From assembly GCA_934502905.1 (NCBI GenBank), contig CAKSVK010000006.1, positions 1 to 49,792 of the forward strand: a DNA stretch of 49,792 bases. The letters run 5' to 3'. The notes below the pieces were generated by a model, which did not search any database, was not told the DNA's origin, and worked only from the letters and a program-made list of their open reading frames with translations. This document shows, piece by piece, positions 1 through 8,184 of the stretch. This DNA comes from an uncultured Chitinophagaceae bacterium. GTDB taxonomy: Bacteria > Bacteroidota > Bacteroidia > Chitinophagales > Chitinophagaceae. Made by a program: the position numbers and the translations under genes. Position 1 is the first letter of the stretch; every line of letters starts with the position of its first letter.

Positions 1-19
1 TTATTTGGAGAGTTCGAGA

Positions 20-58
20 AAACAAAATCGCCCACCTGCGCAAAAGCTTCGGTGGGCG
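20..58 (-). terminator. Intrinsic terminator of tRNA-Ser
   Basis: On the minus strand an 8-bp perfect stem (CGCCCACC / GGTGGGCG, arms 51-58 and 29-36) is followed by a T-rich tract (ATTTTGTTT). It lies five bases beyond the 3' end of the tRNA-Ser gene, so it is well placed to end that transcript. Confidence 0.75.
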
Positions 59-62
59 AAGG

Positions 63-147
63 CGGAGAGAGAGGGATTCGAACCCCCGGACCTGTGACAG
101 TCAACGGTTTTCAAGACCGCCGCATTCGACCGCTCTGCCATCTCTCC
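63..147 (-). tRNA. tRNA-Ser (anticodon TGA)
   Basis: The minus strand folds as a class II tRNA. The 7-bp acceptor stem is GGAGAGA (5' end at 147) paired with TCTCTCC (64-70), with discriminator G at 63. The D-arm contains GCAGAGCGGTCGAATG, the anticodon loop is CTTGAAA (anticodon TGA), there is a long variable arm, and the T-arm carries GGTTCGAATCC. The long variable arm and the anticodon both identify it as tRNA-Ser for UCN codons. The CCA end is not encoded. Confidence 0.95.
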
Positions 148-151
148 GGCG

Positions 152-183
152 CAAAAATAGCGTGAGCGGATTAAACCACAAAA
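152..183 (-). promoter_or_regulatory. Bacteroidota-type promoter of tRNA-Ser
   Basis: On the minus strand a -33 element TTTTG (179-183) is separated by exactly 19 bp from a -7 element TATTTTTG (152-159). This matches the Bacteroidota sigma-ABfr consensus TTTG-N19-TAnnTTTG. Transcription would start near the first base of the tRNA. It shows the tRNA need not depend on read-through from the S41 peptidase gene that ends just upstream. Confidence 0.7.
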
Positions 184-197
184 ACTTGTTTGACTTT

Positions 198-1778
198 TTA
201 ATAGGATGAGACAGGATCTCCTGCCGGTAGTGGATGCGGCTGTCCCTTTGCTGCTGCATTTTCCCGCACCAATTCTATCACCTTCTGCATTTTCCCGTCG
301 ATATTATTCCGCAGGTTTTCCACGGTTGCCGGTACCGTGATCTCCGGCATAACGCCCCTGCCGTTTTTAGGTCCATGCCTGTATTGAACAATTCGATGCA
401 GCGGCATCCTTATTTTCATGCGGGAATGGGGCAACAGAACGGCTGGTATCAGCATACCGCTGTTACCATACCAGCCGCCCCCCGTTTCTTCCCCTACCAG
501 GGTTACATTGTTTTGTTCCCGCACCGTGCTGGCAAACAGGGAGGAAGCGGAAAAAGTAGGTCCCGCGATCAGCACATATACCTGCCCGGAAAAATGGTTT
601 TTCGTACGGGGTTTGAAGGTCTTCCGCTCCCAGTACCGGAAATGGTATTCCCGTTCCTGCTTTTTGCGGGAACCGAAATAGAGCACCAGGGAGTTGACGA
701 AACCGTGGGTATAATATTTCTTTTCATTGCCCAGCCAATTGACGACAGATATAACGGAGTCGGCTACCTTAAAAGGTTCCTGCCTGATATACCTTGCCAG
801 GGCAGTATAATTATCCACCCTTCCCCCGCCATTTACCCGGAGGTCTATCACCAGGTTGGAAATATTCTCTTTTCTGAGCTCACGGAAGCTTTTCCGGTAA
901 AAGGAACGGAGTCGTCCGCCATTATCGAAGCTATTGATGGCCATGACCCCGAGATGATTGGCCGTATCAACCTCGAAGTTCCGGATCCTTTTCCTGCGCT
1001 CCTTTTTTGAAGGTCTTTTAACATCTGCCGGCTTTTCTGTGTCCCTCCTGGCAGCGCTGTCCGGGGGTGTATATAACGGCACGGTTATGCTTCTCTGGTA
1101 GCCTGTGCTGTCAATATATCCCACTTCATAACTGGGTGATAAACCGAAAATAATGCGATGAAAGGAAGGGAAAGCCATGCTCAGCCGGACATAGTTGTTA
1201 CCGGTGGCGTACCCGTCGGTGGTCATAAACTGAAAAAAGGAATCCACCATTTGCCTGGGCGTATAACCATTGATGCTGGTAATAATGGTTCCTTTTTTCA
1301 GGATGGAATCACTTTTGTTAAGATTGGATAAAACCACCATGGTATCCGTATCGCCCGGTCGTTTGGTTTGTGCGGGAAAGGTTCTTATATGCAACGGGAA
1401 AGACGGTGACGGAACATTCCGCTGGGACTGGTTATAGCGGGAGGGATAGCTGAAACTGGTATGCCCGCAACGTATTTTAGCCGTCAGCGGGGCCAATACC
1501 CTGAACCCGAACTCCTGTCGTGTCATAGAATCGCTGATCACATTATAATAACGGTCAAAATAAAGATCCATGCTGTCTTTAGGTGTGTACCAGTAGAGGG
1601 CGGGATGCTGCTTTTCCAGTATGGTGCGCAGCACCCGGTAATCTTCCCGAAGTTCTTCAGCGGGGAATTTCCGGGCAGCGCTATACAGCGTGGAGCTGCT
1701 TTTACAACTGGTAAACAGAACTGCGATCAGCAGGATGATAGTCAGCCTATAGTCACTTTTTTTGCGTATCGTTTTCAT
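198..1778 (-). CDS. S41-family peptidase lipoprotein
   Basis: A 526-residue protein with an N-terminal lipoprotein signal (hydrophobic stretch, lipobox LFTSC, Cys25), so it probably sits in the periplasm or outer membrane. The C-terminal half is a tail-specific-protease (S41) domain. NLVIDLRVNGGG (about 308-319) is the typical strand and loop, GPTFSASSLF holds the likely nucleophile Ser410, and GEETGG follows at 429-434. A PDZ-like segment (KKGTIITSINGYTPRQ, about 161-176) lies before it, with a basic linker (PSKKERRKRIR) between. Family members cleave proteins or peptides near C-termini; the substrate here is unknown. The gene is 64 bp downstream of thiL on the same strand and could be the last gene of a suhB-thiL-S41 transcript. 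Confidence 0.85.
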   Translation of the reverse strand: MKTIRKKSDYRLTIILLIAVLFTSCKSSSTLYSAARKFPAEELREDYRVLRTILEKQHPALYWYTPKDSMDLYFDRYYNVISDSMTRQEFGFRVLAPLTAKIRCGHTSFSYPSRYNQSQRNVPSPSFPLHIRTFPAQTKRPGDTDTMVVLSNLNKSDSILKKGTIITSINGYTPRQMVDSFFQFMTTDGYATGNNYVRLSMAFPSFHRIIFGLSPSYEVGYIDSTGYQRSITVPLYTPPDSAARRDTEKPADVKRPSKKERRKRIRNFEVDTANHLGVMAINSFDNGGRLRSFYRKSFRELRKENISNLVIDLRVNGGGRVDNYTALARYIRQEPFKVADSVISVVNWLGNEKKYYTHGFVNSLVLYFGSRKKQEREYHFRYWERKTFKPRTKNHFSGQVYVLIAGPTFSASSLFASTVREQNNVTLVGEETGGGWYGNSGMLIPAVLLPHSRMKIRMPLHRIVQYRHGPKNGRGVMPEITVPATVENLRNNIDGKMQKVIELVRENAAAKGQPHPLPAGDPVSSY

Positions 1779-1842
1779 AGATCCCTTCCTTGTTAAGCAG
1801 CATCATACGGTGGTGTTAATGATAAACGTACAAAAGCAAATA

Positions 1843-2871
1843 TTATTTAAACGCGTTCCATCCCTGGGCGGTCAGGGCATGCTTCTTTTCCGAACGGGTA
1901 ATGATATGAGCGCCTTCCTCAGGCTCTTTTATATAACCGATAACACTGATCTGTTCGTTCAGCGTTATCTTTTCATAATCCTCCTGCTTAAGGGTAAATA
2001 GCAGCTCGTAATCTTCCCCACCGCTCAGGGCGCAGGCAGTAGGATCCAGCCCCAGCTTAAAGGCAAAATTACGGGATGCTTCCGCGATAGGGATCTTGTC
2101 CTCATAGATCACGCACCCGGCATTGCTTTGCTTGCAGATATGCAGGATATCGCTGCTCAGCCCGTCGCTTACATCCATCATGGCGGTGGGCAGTATTTGC
2201 TGTTCCTCAAAAAATTCGATCATGTCTTTCCTGGCTTCCGGCTTTAATAAACGGCGCAGGATATAGTCCTGGTTTTCAAGGTCCGGCTGTACGGAAGGAC
2301 TTTCCAGGAATATTTTCTTTTCCCGCTCCATCAGCAGCAGCCCCAGGTAGGCGGCGCCGAGGTCGCCGGTCACGCAGAGCAGGTCTCCTTTCCGTGCACC
2401 GTCCCGTTTTACGAACTGGTTTTCTTTTACCTCACCAATGGCGGTTACGCTGATCACAAATCCCCGGGAAGAGCTGGTTGTGTCCCCTCCCACGAGGTCT
2501 ACATTATATTTTTCGCAGGCGGCATATACCCCTTCGTAAAATTCATCCAGGGCTTCCACGCTGAACCGGTTGCTGATGGCAATGCTCATGGTGATTTGCG
2601 TAGGGGTGGCATTCATGGCGTATACATCGCTCAGGTTCACGATTACGCTTTTATAGCCCAGGTGCGCCAGCGGCGTATAGGTAAGGTCAAAATGTACGCC
2701 TTCTATCAACAGGTCGGTGGTCACTACGATCTGTTTGCCCAGGTGATCCAGCACGGCGGCATCGTCTCCTACGCTTACCAGAGTAGATGCATGCCTGGTC
2801 TCATTGTTCTGCGTCAGGTGATCTATCAGCCCGAATTCGCCCAGGGAAGAAATTTCAGTTCGTGTTGACAT
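1843..2871 (-). CDS. thiL: Thiamine-monophosphate kinase
   Basis: ThiL phosphorylates thiamine monophosphate to thiamine diphosphate with ATP, the last step of cofactor B1 synthesis in the cytoplasm. The 342-residue protein opens with the family's SLGEFGLIDHLTQ segment. It has VGDDAAVL (Mg-ATP binding Asp pair), VTTDLLIEGVHF, the GGDTTSS motif and MMDVSDGLSSD, all typical of the PurM/ThiL fold, and ends with ALSGGEDYELLFT. Length is normal for the family. It starts at an ATG 26 bp after the inositol monophosphatase gene on the same strand, so the two are probably cotranscribed. No other thiamine genes are in the window. Confidence 0.95.
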   Translation of the reverse strand: MSTRTEISSLGEFGLIDHLTQNNETRHASTLVSVGDDAAVLDHLGKQIVVTTDLLIEGVHFDLTYTPLAHLGYKSVIVNLSDVYAMNATPTQITMSIAISNRFSVEALDEFYEGVYAACEKYNVDLVGGDTTSSSRGFVISVTAIGEVKENQFVKRDGARKGDLLCVTGDLGAAYLGLLLMEREKKIFLESPSVQPDLENQDYILRRLLKPEARKDMIEFFEEQQILPTAMMDVSDGLSSDILHICKQSNAGCVIYEDKIPIAEASRNFAFKLGLDPTACALSGGEDYELLFTLKQEDYEKITLNEQISVIGYIKEPEEGAHIITRSEKKHALTAQGWNAFK

Positions 2872-2897
2872 AATAAAAAGAAGGTTTTTGAATAATA

Positions 2898-3671
2898 TTA
2901 TACCACGCCGTTGATATAATCAAGCAGCTGATCGTGTATTTTACCGTTAGTGGCTACAATATGCGGCTGGTAGGGCGAATAGGCATTGCCTTTGAAATCC
3001 GTTACTTTTCCGCCTGCTTCCTCTACCATCAGGAAACCCGCGGCGCTGTCCCAGGCGTTGAGCTTATGCTCATAAAACCCGTCGAACCTGCCGGCAGCCA
3101 CCCAGCACAGGTCGATGGCAGCTGACCCAAGCCTCCGGACGGGGACACCGATCCTGATCAGCTTTTCAAATACCACCAGCGGACCATTGGGCTCGTCCAG
3201 GTAGGAATAGGGGAAGCCCGTTACCAGGCAGGACGTGGTGACATCATCTTTTGCCGTTACCTGCAGTTGCTTGCCATTCAGCGTGGCCCCCTTACCCCGC
3301 TCCGCGAAGAACATTTCCTCCAAAAACGGGTTATACACCGCACCGAGGATCATTGTACCGGCTTTTTCCACACCGATGCTTACACAGCACAGCGGGATGC
3401 CATTGGCAAAATTAACCGTGCCGTCAATAGGATCAATGATCCACTTGATCTCTGAATCCATGATATGCTCGCCGGACTCCTCGCTGAGGATATAATGTTC
3501 CGGGAAACGGGACCGTATGGTATCCATGATCAGCTTTTCCGAGGCATGATCTACTTCCGTAACAAGGTTGTTGAGTCCTTCTTTGTTGGAGACCTTGAAA
3601 TCACTGTTGAAGGATGTTTTCATCAGATCCCCTGCTGCCTTTGCAGCTTCCAGTAAGGTGGTTTGTAACAT
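2898..3671 (-). CDS. Inositol-1-monophosphatase family protein
   Basis: A 257-residue member of the IMPase/SuhB family, Mg-dependent phosphatases acting on inositol monophosphate and related sugar phosphates. Metal-binding motifs are complete: EE at 64-65, the WIIDPIDGTVNFANG signature (Asp80, Asp83, Gly84, Thr85), and the C-terminal WDSAAGFLMVEEAGG. The start codon lies four bases after a clear TATCTTTG promoter element, implying a leaderless or almost leaderless mRNA. It precedes thiL with a 26-bp gap. The family is sure; the physiological substrate (inositol phosphate, a sugar phosphate, or a SuhB-like RNA role) cannot be told from sequence. Confidence 0.9.
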   Translation of the reverse strand: MLQTTLLEAAKAAGDLMKTSFNSDFKVSNKEGLNNLVTEVDHASEKLIMDTIRSRFPEHYILSEESGEHIMDSEIKWIIDPIDGTVNFANGIPLCCVSIGVEKAGTMILGAVYNPFLEEMFFAERGKGATLNGKQLQVTAKDDVTTSCLVTGFPYSYLDEPNGPLVVFEKLIRIGVPVRRLGSAAIDLCWVAAGRFDGFYEHKLNAWDSAAGFLMVEEAGGKVTDFKGNAYSPYQPHIVATNGKIHDQLLDYINGVV

Positions 3672-3675
3672 GCCG

Positions 3676-3683
3676 CAAAGATA
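3676..3683 (-). promoter_or_regulatory. -7 promoter element of IMPase-thiL
   Basis: Minus-strand TATCTTTG is a perfect TAnnTTTG element, and the IMPase ATG begins four bases downstream. No good TTTG is visible at -33. A 9-bp perfect inverted repeat (TTATCTCAT 3705-3713, ATGAGATAA 3756-3764) lies just upstream and could be an operator. Confidence 0.55.
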
Positions 3684-4073
3684 ACACTTGAAAAGGCAGG
3701 ATGCTTATCTCATTGTATTTACCTTCGGAGGGGACTATTCTCATTGCGGCGGAGTATGAGATAAACAAATACCGCAAATAAAGTTCAAGTTTCCTGTTGG
3801 AGAGAGGTTATATGCGTGAACTCTAAGCGATCGGTGCAGTTTTACGTCCCATCTGGACGCCTCTCGTTGCGGCCATAACATTTCTACCAACCTGTTGGCC
3901 TTACAGGACAATTAAGTTGTAACAATCCGGCATTACAAATACTGCACCCGGAATATTTTAGCGCTCATATTCTTTAAGTTGATGGCTGTGGTGAGATACC
4001 AACCTGTAGGAAACGTGCCAGGTAGATAATGACACCCACCTGCAAAAAATGTTCAGGCCACTTCATTTTCAAA
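3684..4073. repeat. Gene-free gap with small degenerate palindromes
   Basis: This region between the IMPase promoter and the end of uxaC has no credible ORF. It contains two short hairpins: CGTCC-CATCT-GGACG (3845-3859) and CCTGT-TGGCCTT-ACAGG (3891-3907), the latter just after TTTCTACCAA. This arrangement resembles dispersed palindromes of the 'TACCAAT...GTCC...GGAC' type that I recall from intergenic Bacteroidota DNA. A related CTACCAACCTGT-like string recurs near 3997 as ATACCAACCTGT. Confidence 0.35.
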
Positions 4074-5474
4074 TTAACTACCCAACCCAAAATAATTCTT
4101 CGCATTGTAGTAGCAGATATCCTGCACTATTTTACCCAGCCATTTGGTATCGTTCGGCAGTTCGCCGTTCTCCACATCGTTGCCGATCAGGTTGCAGAGT
4201 ATCCGCCTGAAATACTCATGGCGGGGCCAGGAAAGAAAGCTACGGGAATCGGTGATCATGCCTACAAAGCGGCTGAGCAGCCCCATATTACTCAATATGT
4301 TCATCTGCTCTTCCATCCCGTTTTTCTGGTCGAGGAACCACCAACCGGAACCGAATTGTATTTTCCCCGGTATGCCATCGCCCTGGAAGTTACCGATCAT
4401 GGTGGCATATACGGCATTATGCGAGGGATTATTATTGTAAATGATCGTTTTTGCCAGCTTGCCTTCTTTGTCCAGCCGGTTAAAGAACCCGGACATCGCC
4501 TGCGCCACCTGCCAGTCGCCGATGGAATCCACGCCGGCATCGGCGCCCAGCTTTTGCAGCAGCCGTTCGTTGTTGTTGCGCAGTGCACCTATATGGAACT
4601 GTTGTGTCCATTTTTTTTCGGCATACCACTTGCATATAAAATGCAGGGTACCAGATTTAAAAACATTCACCTCTTCCGGGGTCAGCTCCTTCCGTATTCT
4701 GATCTTGTTGAAAATCTCATCCAGGCGTTGTTCTGTAAAATCATCCGCATACATTGTTTCCAGTCCATGATCCGAAATACGGCAGCCATTGGCATGGAAG
4801 AAATCAAACCTTCTCCTGAGCGCTTCCAGCAGCCGGGGATAAGAATGAATTTCCACATCGGCCGCGGCGCCCAGCTTTGCCAGGTAATCGTTGTAGGCGC
4901 CCACATTTTCCACCGCCACAGATTTGTCGGGACGGAATGCGGGGAAAACCTTCAGGTGCGGATGCTCTTTTTTAATACGTATATGATATTCCAGGCTGTC
5001 TGCCGGGTCATCGGTAGTACAGGCAATTTCTACATTGAAGTTTCTCAGTAGTGCATGTGTGGTCAGCTCAGGCAGCTTATCATTGCATTGTTTATATATT
5101 TTTTCTGCGCTGTTTTCGTTCAGCAGTTCCGTGATGCCAAAAGCCCTTTTCAGCTCCAGGTGCGTCCAGTGATACAAAGGGTTACGCATGGTATAGGGCA
5201 CGGTTGCCGCCCATACTTTGAATTTGGTATAGTCATCCGCCGTACCGGTGATATCGTTTTCATCCACTCCGTTGGTGCGCATGGCACGCCATTTATAATG
5301 ATCGCCTTTCAGCCATAACTCGGTGATGGTACGGAATTGTTTGTTATCTGCAATTTCATCCGGGGGAAGGTGATTGTGATAATCGATAATAGGCATGCCT
5401 GTCGCATAGGTATGGTACAGCTCTTTTGCGGTTCCGGTCTGCAAAAGAAAATCTTCATTCAAAAAAGGCGTCAT
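4074..5474 (-). CDS. uxaC: Glucuronate isomerase (uronate isomerase)
   Basis: UxaC converts D-glucuronate to D-fructuronate and D-galacturonate to D-tagaturonate, the first cytoplasmic step of hexuronate catabolism. The 466-residue length is standard. The N-terminal metal motif is IIDYHNHLPPDEIADN (about 29-44). KVFPAFRPDKS, SDHGLETMYA and LTDSRSFLSWPRHEYFRR (MITDSRSFLS, near the C-terminus) are characteristic of this amidohydrolase-superfamily family. It is a single gene here: no uxaB/uxuB or uxaA/uxuA dehydratase lies next to it. The later enzymes KdgK and Eda are found at 18.8-20.5 kb. The upstream region is the repeat island at 5.5-6.4 kb. Confidence 0.95.
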   Translation of the reverse strand: MTPFLNEDFLLQTGTAKELYHTYATGMPIIDYHNHLPPDEIADNKQFRTITELWLKGDHYKWRAMRTNGVDENDITGTADDYTKFKVWAATVPYTMRNPLYHWTHLELKRAFGITELLNENSAEKIYKQCNDKLPELTTHALLRNFNVEIACTTDDPADSLEYHIRIKKEHPHLKVFPAFRPDKSVAVENVGAYNDYLAKLGAAADVEIHSYPRLLEALRRRFDFFHANGCRISDHGLETMYADDFTEQRLDEIFNKIRIRKELTPEEVNVFKSGTLHFICKWYAEKKWTQQFHIGALRNNNERLLQKLGADAGVDSIGDWQVAQAMSGFFNRLDKEGKLAKTIIYNNNPSHNAVYATMIGNFQGDGIPGKIQFGSGWWFLDQKNGMEEQMNILSNMGLLSRFVGMITDSRSFLSWPRHEYFRRILCNLIGNDVENGELPNDTKWLGKIVQDICYYNAKNYFGLGS

Positions 5475-5509
5475 ATTTATTTCTTTATGGCATGAACAGT
5501 AGTTCCGAA

Positions 5510-6171
5510 AATAGCCAATTTATCCCATATTTTGCGGACTTTGCGTGACCGGCTATCACAGTTTCGTCATGCTGATCCCTCAGGGTGGGAGAAGCATCTG
5601 CCCCTTCACGCAAAGCCGCTATGAATCACGAAGAACGCGGATAGTCTTTTTAGCACACTTCTTCTTTGCGAATCTCTGCGCCGTGTTTTGCGCACTTTGC
5701 GTGAGCGACTCCACGGTTTTGTCATGCTGACGAAGGAAGCATCTATTGTTGGGTGTAATTAACCCCAGGCAGATCCTTCGCAGGCTCAGGATGACAAGCG
5801 GAGGAATGATGGTGTAGCAACACAATCATTGCCTGGCGGCAGGATCAGCATTCATCAAACACACCCACGGTTTTGTCATGCTGATCCCGCAGGGTGGGAG
5901 AAGCATCCGCCCTTTCATCCTGTACACTAACATCACCAGGTACAGCACGTGCCGCCAGGCTGGTACCCTTTCAATTATTACGGATCCTGCAAAAAGTTAC
6001 ATCTGACTTTTAAAGCAGATGCTTCCTGCGTCAGCATGACAAGCAGTAGTACAGGATTCGGCTTTTGTGCAATTGTCTTGGGGAAGTAAAAGGCAGATGC
6101 CTCCCGTGTGCCCATTCCACGTAATATCAACCGTAAATAAGCATTTGAAAAGTCGCGTGAGGACACGCGAC
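5510..6171. repeat. Island of dispersed small repeats
   Basis: At least five copies of an element running from GTCATGCTGA to GAAGCATCT (or its complement) lie here. They are 5566-5599 (+), 5721-5744 (+), 5771-5795 (-, diverged), 5875-5908 (+) and 6017-6040 (-). The second and last are reverse complements with one mismatch in 24 bases. A second family rich in TTTGCG/CGCAAAG lies at 5532-5550, 5605-5640 and 5660-5706; ACTTTGCGTGA occurs twice. A perfect 8-bp hairpin GTCGCGTG-AGGA-CACGCGAC is at 6152-6171. The short ORFs here are made of repeat sequence and are not genes. Confidence 0.75.
5831..5960. repeat. 130-bp element with 11-bp terminal inverted repeats
   Basis: GCCTGGCGGCA (5831-5841) and TGCCGCCAGGC (5950-5960) are perfect inverted repeats bounding about 130 bp. 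Inside are one GTCATGCTGA-type repeat (5875-5908) and a 40-bp patch (5917-5956) matching about 34 of 40 bases of the frameshifted small gene at 18445-18676. On the minus strand it would encode RHVLYLVMLVYRM, against RHLLYLVRLVYRM there. It may be a MITE-like element or a chance nesting of repeats. Confidence 0.4.
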
Positions 6172-6396
6172 CGGGCGGTGCGCTGCCCCTGCACGTGTTC
6201 TCACCTGCAGTTCGGTGGGTAGTCCATCCAACCGGAACAGGATACTATATATCATGGCTCAATGATCAAGCAGCTTATAATGCGTTGGCACGACAACCAG
6301 TAGTTCAGTGATTAGCTTTCCGGACCTTACCTGCAACCCTAATATCTTTCCTCTTCCTGTCTTTTTTTACTGTTCCCTTTTTTCCATCTTTGCCTT

Positions 6397-7014
6397 ATGA
6401 CCCTTCCCGTACATCTTCAATCTTTTACCATAGGTAACCAACAGTTTAGTATTGTTGTTCCCGAAGACGGGGCGATACAACAGCTATATCATAACAACAG
6501 GTCCGGCGCTTACTGGGCAAGGGTATGGCCCGCATCTATCGGGTTGTGCCTTTTCCTGGAAGCGCATCCTCATTATATATTGTCGAAAAACATCCTGGAG
6601 CTGGCTGCGGGGTTGGGCTTACCGGGGTTATATGCCTCCAAGTCTGCCACACATGTCTGCATTACAGACCGCGAGCCGCAGGCTGTTGATTGCGTGCTAC
6701 TGTCTGTAAAACATATGGGAAGCAGTAATATTACAGCCGCTACCCTGGACTGGAAAGACGCTGTGAATGCACCGCTGCCGGATGTTCTGCTGCTAAGCGA
6801 TGTCAACTACGAACCACCTGTATTTGAGGAGCTGTTAAAGATGATCCGGTATTTCCTGCAGAAAAAAGTAACGGTCATTATCAGCACCCCCCAACGACTG
6901 GTGGCTAAAGACTTCATAAACAACCTGCTGCCGTCGGTTACACAGGAATGGCATACCGGGGTCTCCCTGTATGAAAAAGAAACCCCTGTAAGTATTTTTG
7001 TCCTGGAAAGCTGA
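6397..7014 (+). CDS. Class I SAM-dependent methyltransferase
   Basis: A 205-residue cytoplasmic protein with a Rossmann methyltransferase core. Motif I is ILELAAGLGLPGLYAS (about 66-81), motif II ITDREP, and the post-II strand LLLSDVNYEPPVFEELL is in the place of the family's (D/N)-Y-like catalytic segment. The pattern (RSGAYWARVWPASIGLCLFLEAHP before motif I) resembles the METTL/Methyltransf_16 lysine or nicotinamide N-methyltransferase-like group. The substrate cannot be predicted. The ATG is five bases after a CATCTTTG sequence close to the TAnnTTTG consensus, so the mRNA may be leaderless. It converges with the lactonase gene with only three bases between. Confidence 0.75.
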   Translation: MTLPVHLQSFTIGNQQFSIVVPEDGAIQQLYHNNRSGAYWARVWPASIGLCLFLEAHPHYILSKNILELAAGLGLPGLYASKSATHVCITDREPQAVDCVLLSVKHMGSSNITAATLDWKDAVNAPLPDVLLLSDVNYEPPVFEELLKMIRYFLQKKVTVIISTPQRLVAKDFINNLLPSVTQEWHTGVSLYEKETPVSIFVLES

Positions 7015-7017
7015 TCA

Positions 7018-8154
7018 TTATTTGCTGATCCATTTCAGGCAAACCGGCTTGCCGACCGTAATGCGCTTATCCGTATCCGTCAGTAATCCTGTTTTTTCGT
7101 CCCTGTTAAAAATGGCAATATTATCCGAGTTCTGATTCCCTGCCAGTAAAAACTTACCGGAAGGATCAATTGTGAAGTTGCGGGGAATTTCACCACCGGA
7201 TTGCTGATGCCCGAGCAGCGTTAATGAGCCCGTTTCCTGGTTGATGCTGTAAATGGCAATGGTATTGAACCCGCCACGGTTAGAAGCATACAGGAATTTT
7301 CCGTCGGCAGAAATATGAATATCAGCGCTGCCGATAAACGCAGAGTCTTCCGGCTGGATGGAAGGAATATCCTGGATTATATTCAACGTTCCATCCTTAT
7401 AATCAAATGCCGTTACGGAGCCGCCCAGTTCTTCTATCACGTATGCGAATTTGTTGTTCGGGTGAAAGGTAATATGTCGTGGTCCCTTCCCGTCTTCTAC
7501 CTTTACAAAAGGTTGTTCGCCTGCGGTCAGTCCTCCGGTTTGCTCATCAAAAGCATAGATCATTACCTTGTCAATGCCCAGGTCAACGGTAAACAGCCAT
7601 TTATTGTCTTTGGAAAAAATATTGCAATGCACGTGCGGCTTTTCCTGCCGGTTGGGGTTTGCCCCGGTGCCGGTATGCTTAATGGTGGTAACCGCTTCTC
7701 CCAGCGATCCATCTTCTTTTATAGGTAAAACGGCAAGCGTGCCGCTGCTGTAGTTACCCACAGCCACCCATTTGCCCGATTTATCGATATCCACGTGACA
7801 CGGGCTATCCCCCGCCGTTAGCTGCTTGTTCAGGAAACGGAGTGTGCCTGTTGCTTTATCAAAAGCGTAAGCGCTTATTTCTCCGCCGTTATCATCTTTA
7901 CCGATCTCGTTTACAGCATATACAAATTTCTCATCTGCCGATACCGCCAGGAAGGTAGGGTTAGGTGTTTCTACATGACTGATCTCCCTGAAGCTGCCGT
8001 CTTCGGTATTGAAAGTATGCACATATATTCCTTTGCTCAATCCCCCGGTATAGGTACCGGTCACCAGGTAGTATTCTGTTGCCTGTTTTGTCATATCAGT
8101 ATTATTGCAGGAAAAAAATAAAATAGCCGTTAAAAAGTAGAAAAGCTTTTTCAT
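7018..8154 (-). CDS. Lactonase-family beta-propeller lipoprotein
   Basis: A 378-residue protein of the 7-bladed lactonase (Pgl/YbhE) family. Repeated blade motifs such as FLAVSADEKFVYAVNE, HVDIDKSGKWVAVGNY, HITFHPNNKFAYVIEE, HISADGKFLYASNRG and FTIDPSGKFLLAGNQ follow at 40-60 residue spacing. Cytoplasmic members hydrolyse 6-phosphogluconolactone. This one has a lipoprotein signal (LFFSC, Cys16) and so is exported, making a non-phosphorylated sugar lactone or another ligand more likely. It follows purC by 30 bp on the same strand. An exported lactonase would fit with sugar oxidation outside the cytoplasm, but that link is inference. Confidence 0.85.
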   Translation of the reverse strand: MKKLFYFLTAILFFSCNNTDMTKQATEYYLVTGTYTGGLSKGIYVHTFNTEDGSFREISHVETPNPTFLAVSADEKFVYAVNEIGKDDNGGEISAYAFDKATGTLRFLNKQLTAGDSPCHVDIDKSGKWVAVGNYSSGTLAVLPIKEDGSLGEAVTTIKHTGTGANPNRQEKPHVHCNIFSKDNKWLFTVDLGIDKVMIYAFDEQTGGLTAGEQPFVKVEDGKGPRHITFHPNNKFAYVIEELGGSVTAFDYKDGTLNIIQDIPSIQPEDSAFIGSADIHISADGKFLYASNRGGFNTIAIYSINQETGSLTLLGHQQSGGEIPRNFTIDPSGKFLLAGNQNSDNIAIFNRDEKTGLLTDTDKRITVGKPVCLKWISK

Positions 8155-8184
8155 GTAATTGTATTTGGTATCAGGGGAATAAAA

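Noticed and set aside
234..1010. 258-residue plus-strand frame across the S41 peptidase gene
   Set aside because: It is antisense to a well-supported peptidase with a full set of motifs, and its own translation shows no family features.
4029..5051. 340-residue plus-strand frame opposite uxaC
   Set aside because: It is the antisense shadow of uxaC, which has complete family motifs; His- and Phe-rich composition is typical of a shadow.
5619..6194. Minus-strand frames of 62-68 residues in the gap after uxaC
   Set aside because: They are translations of the dispersed repeats (several share the same repeated peptide pieces), not genes.
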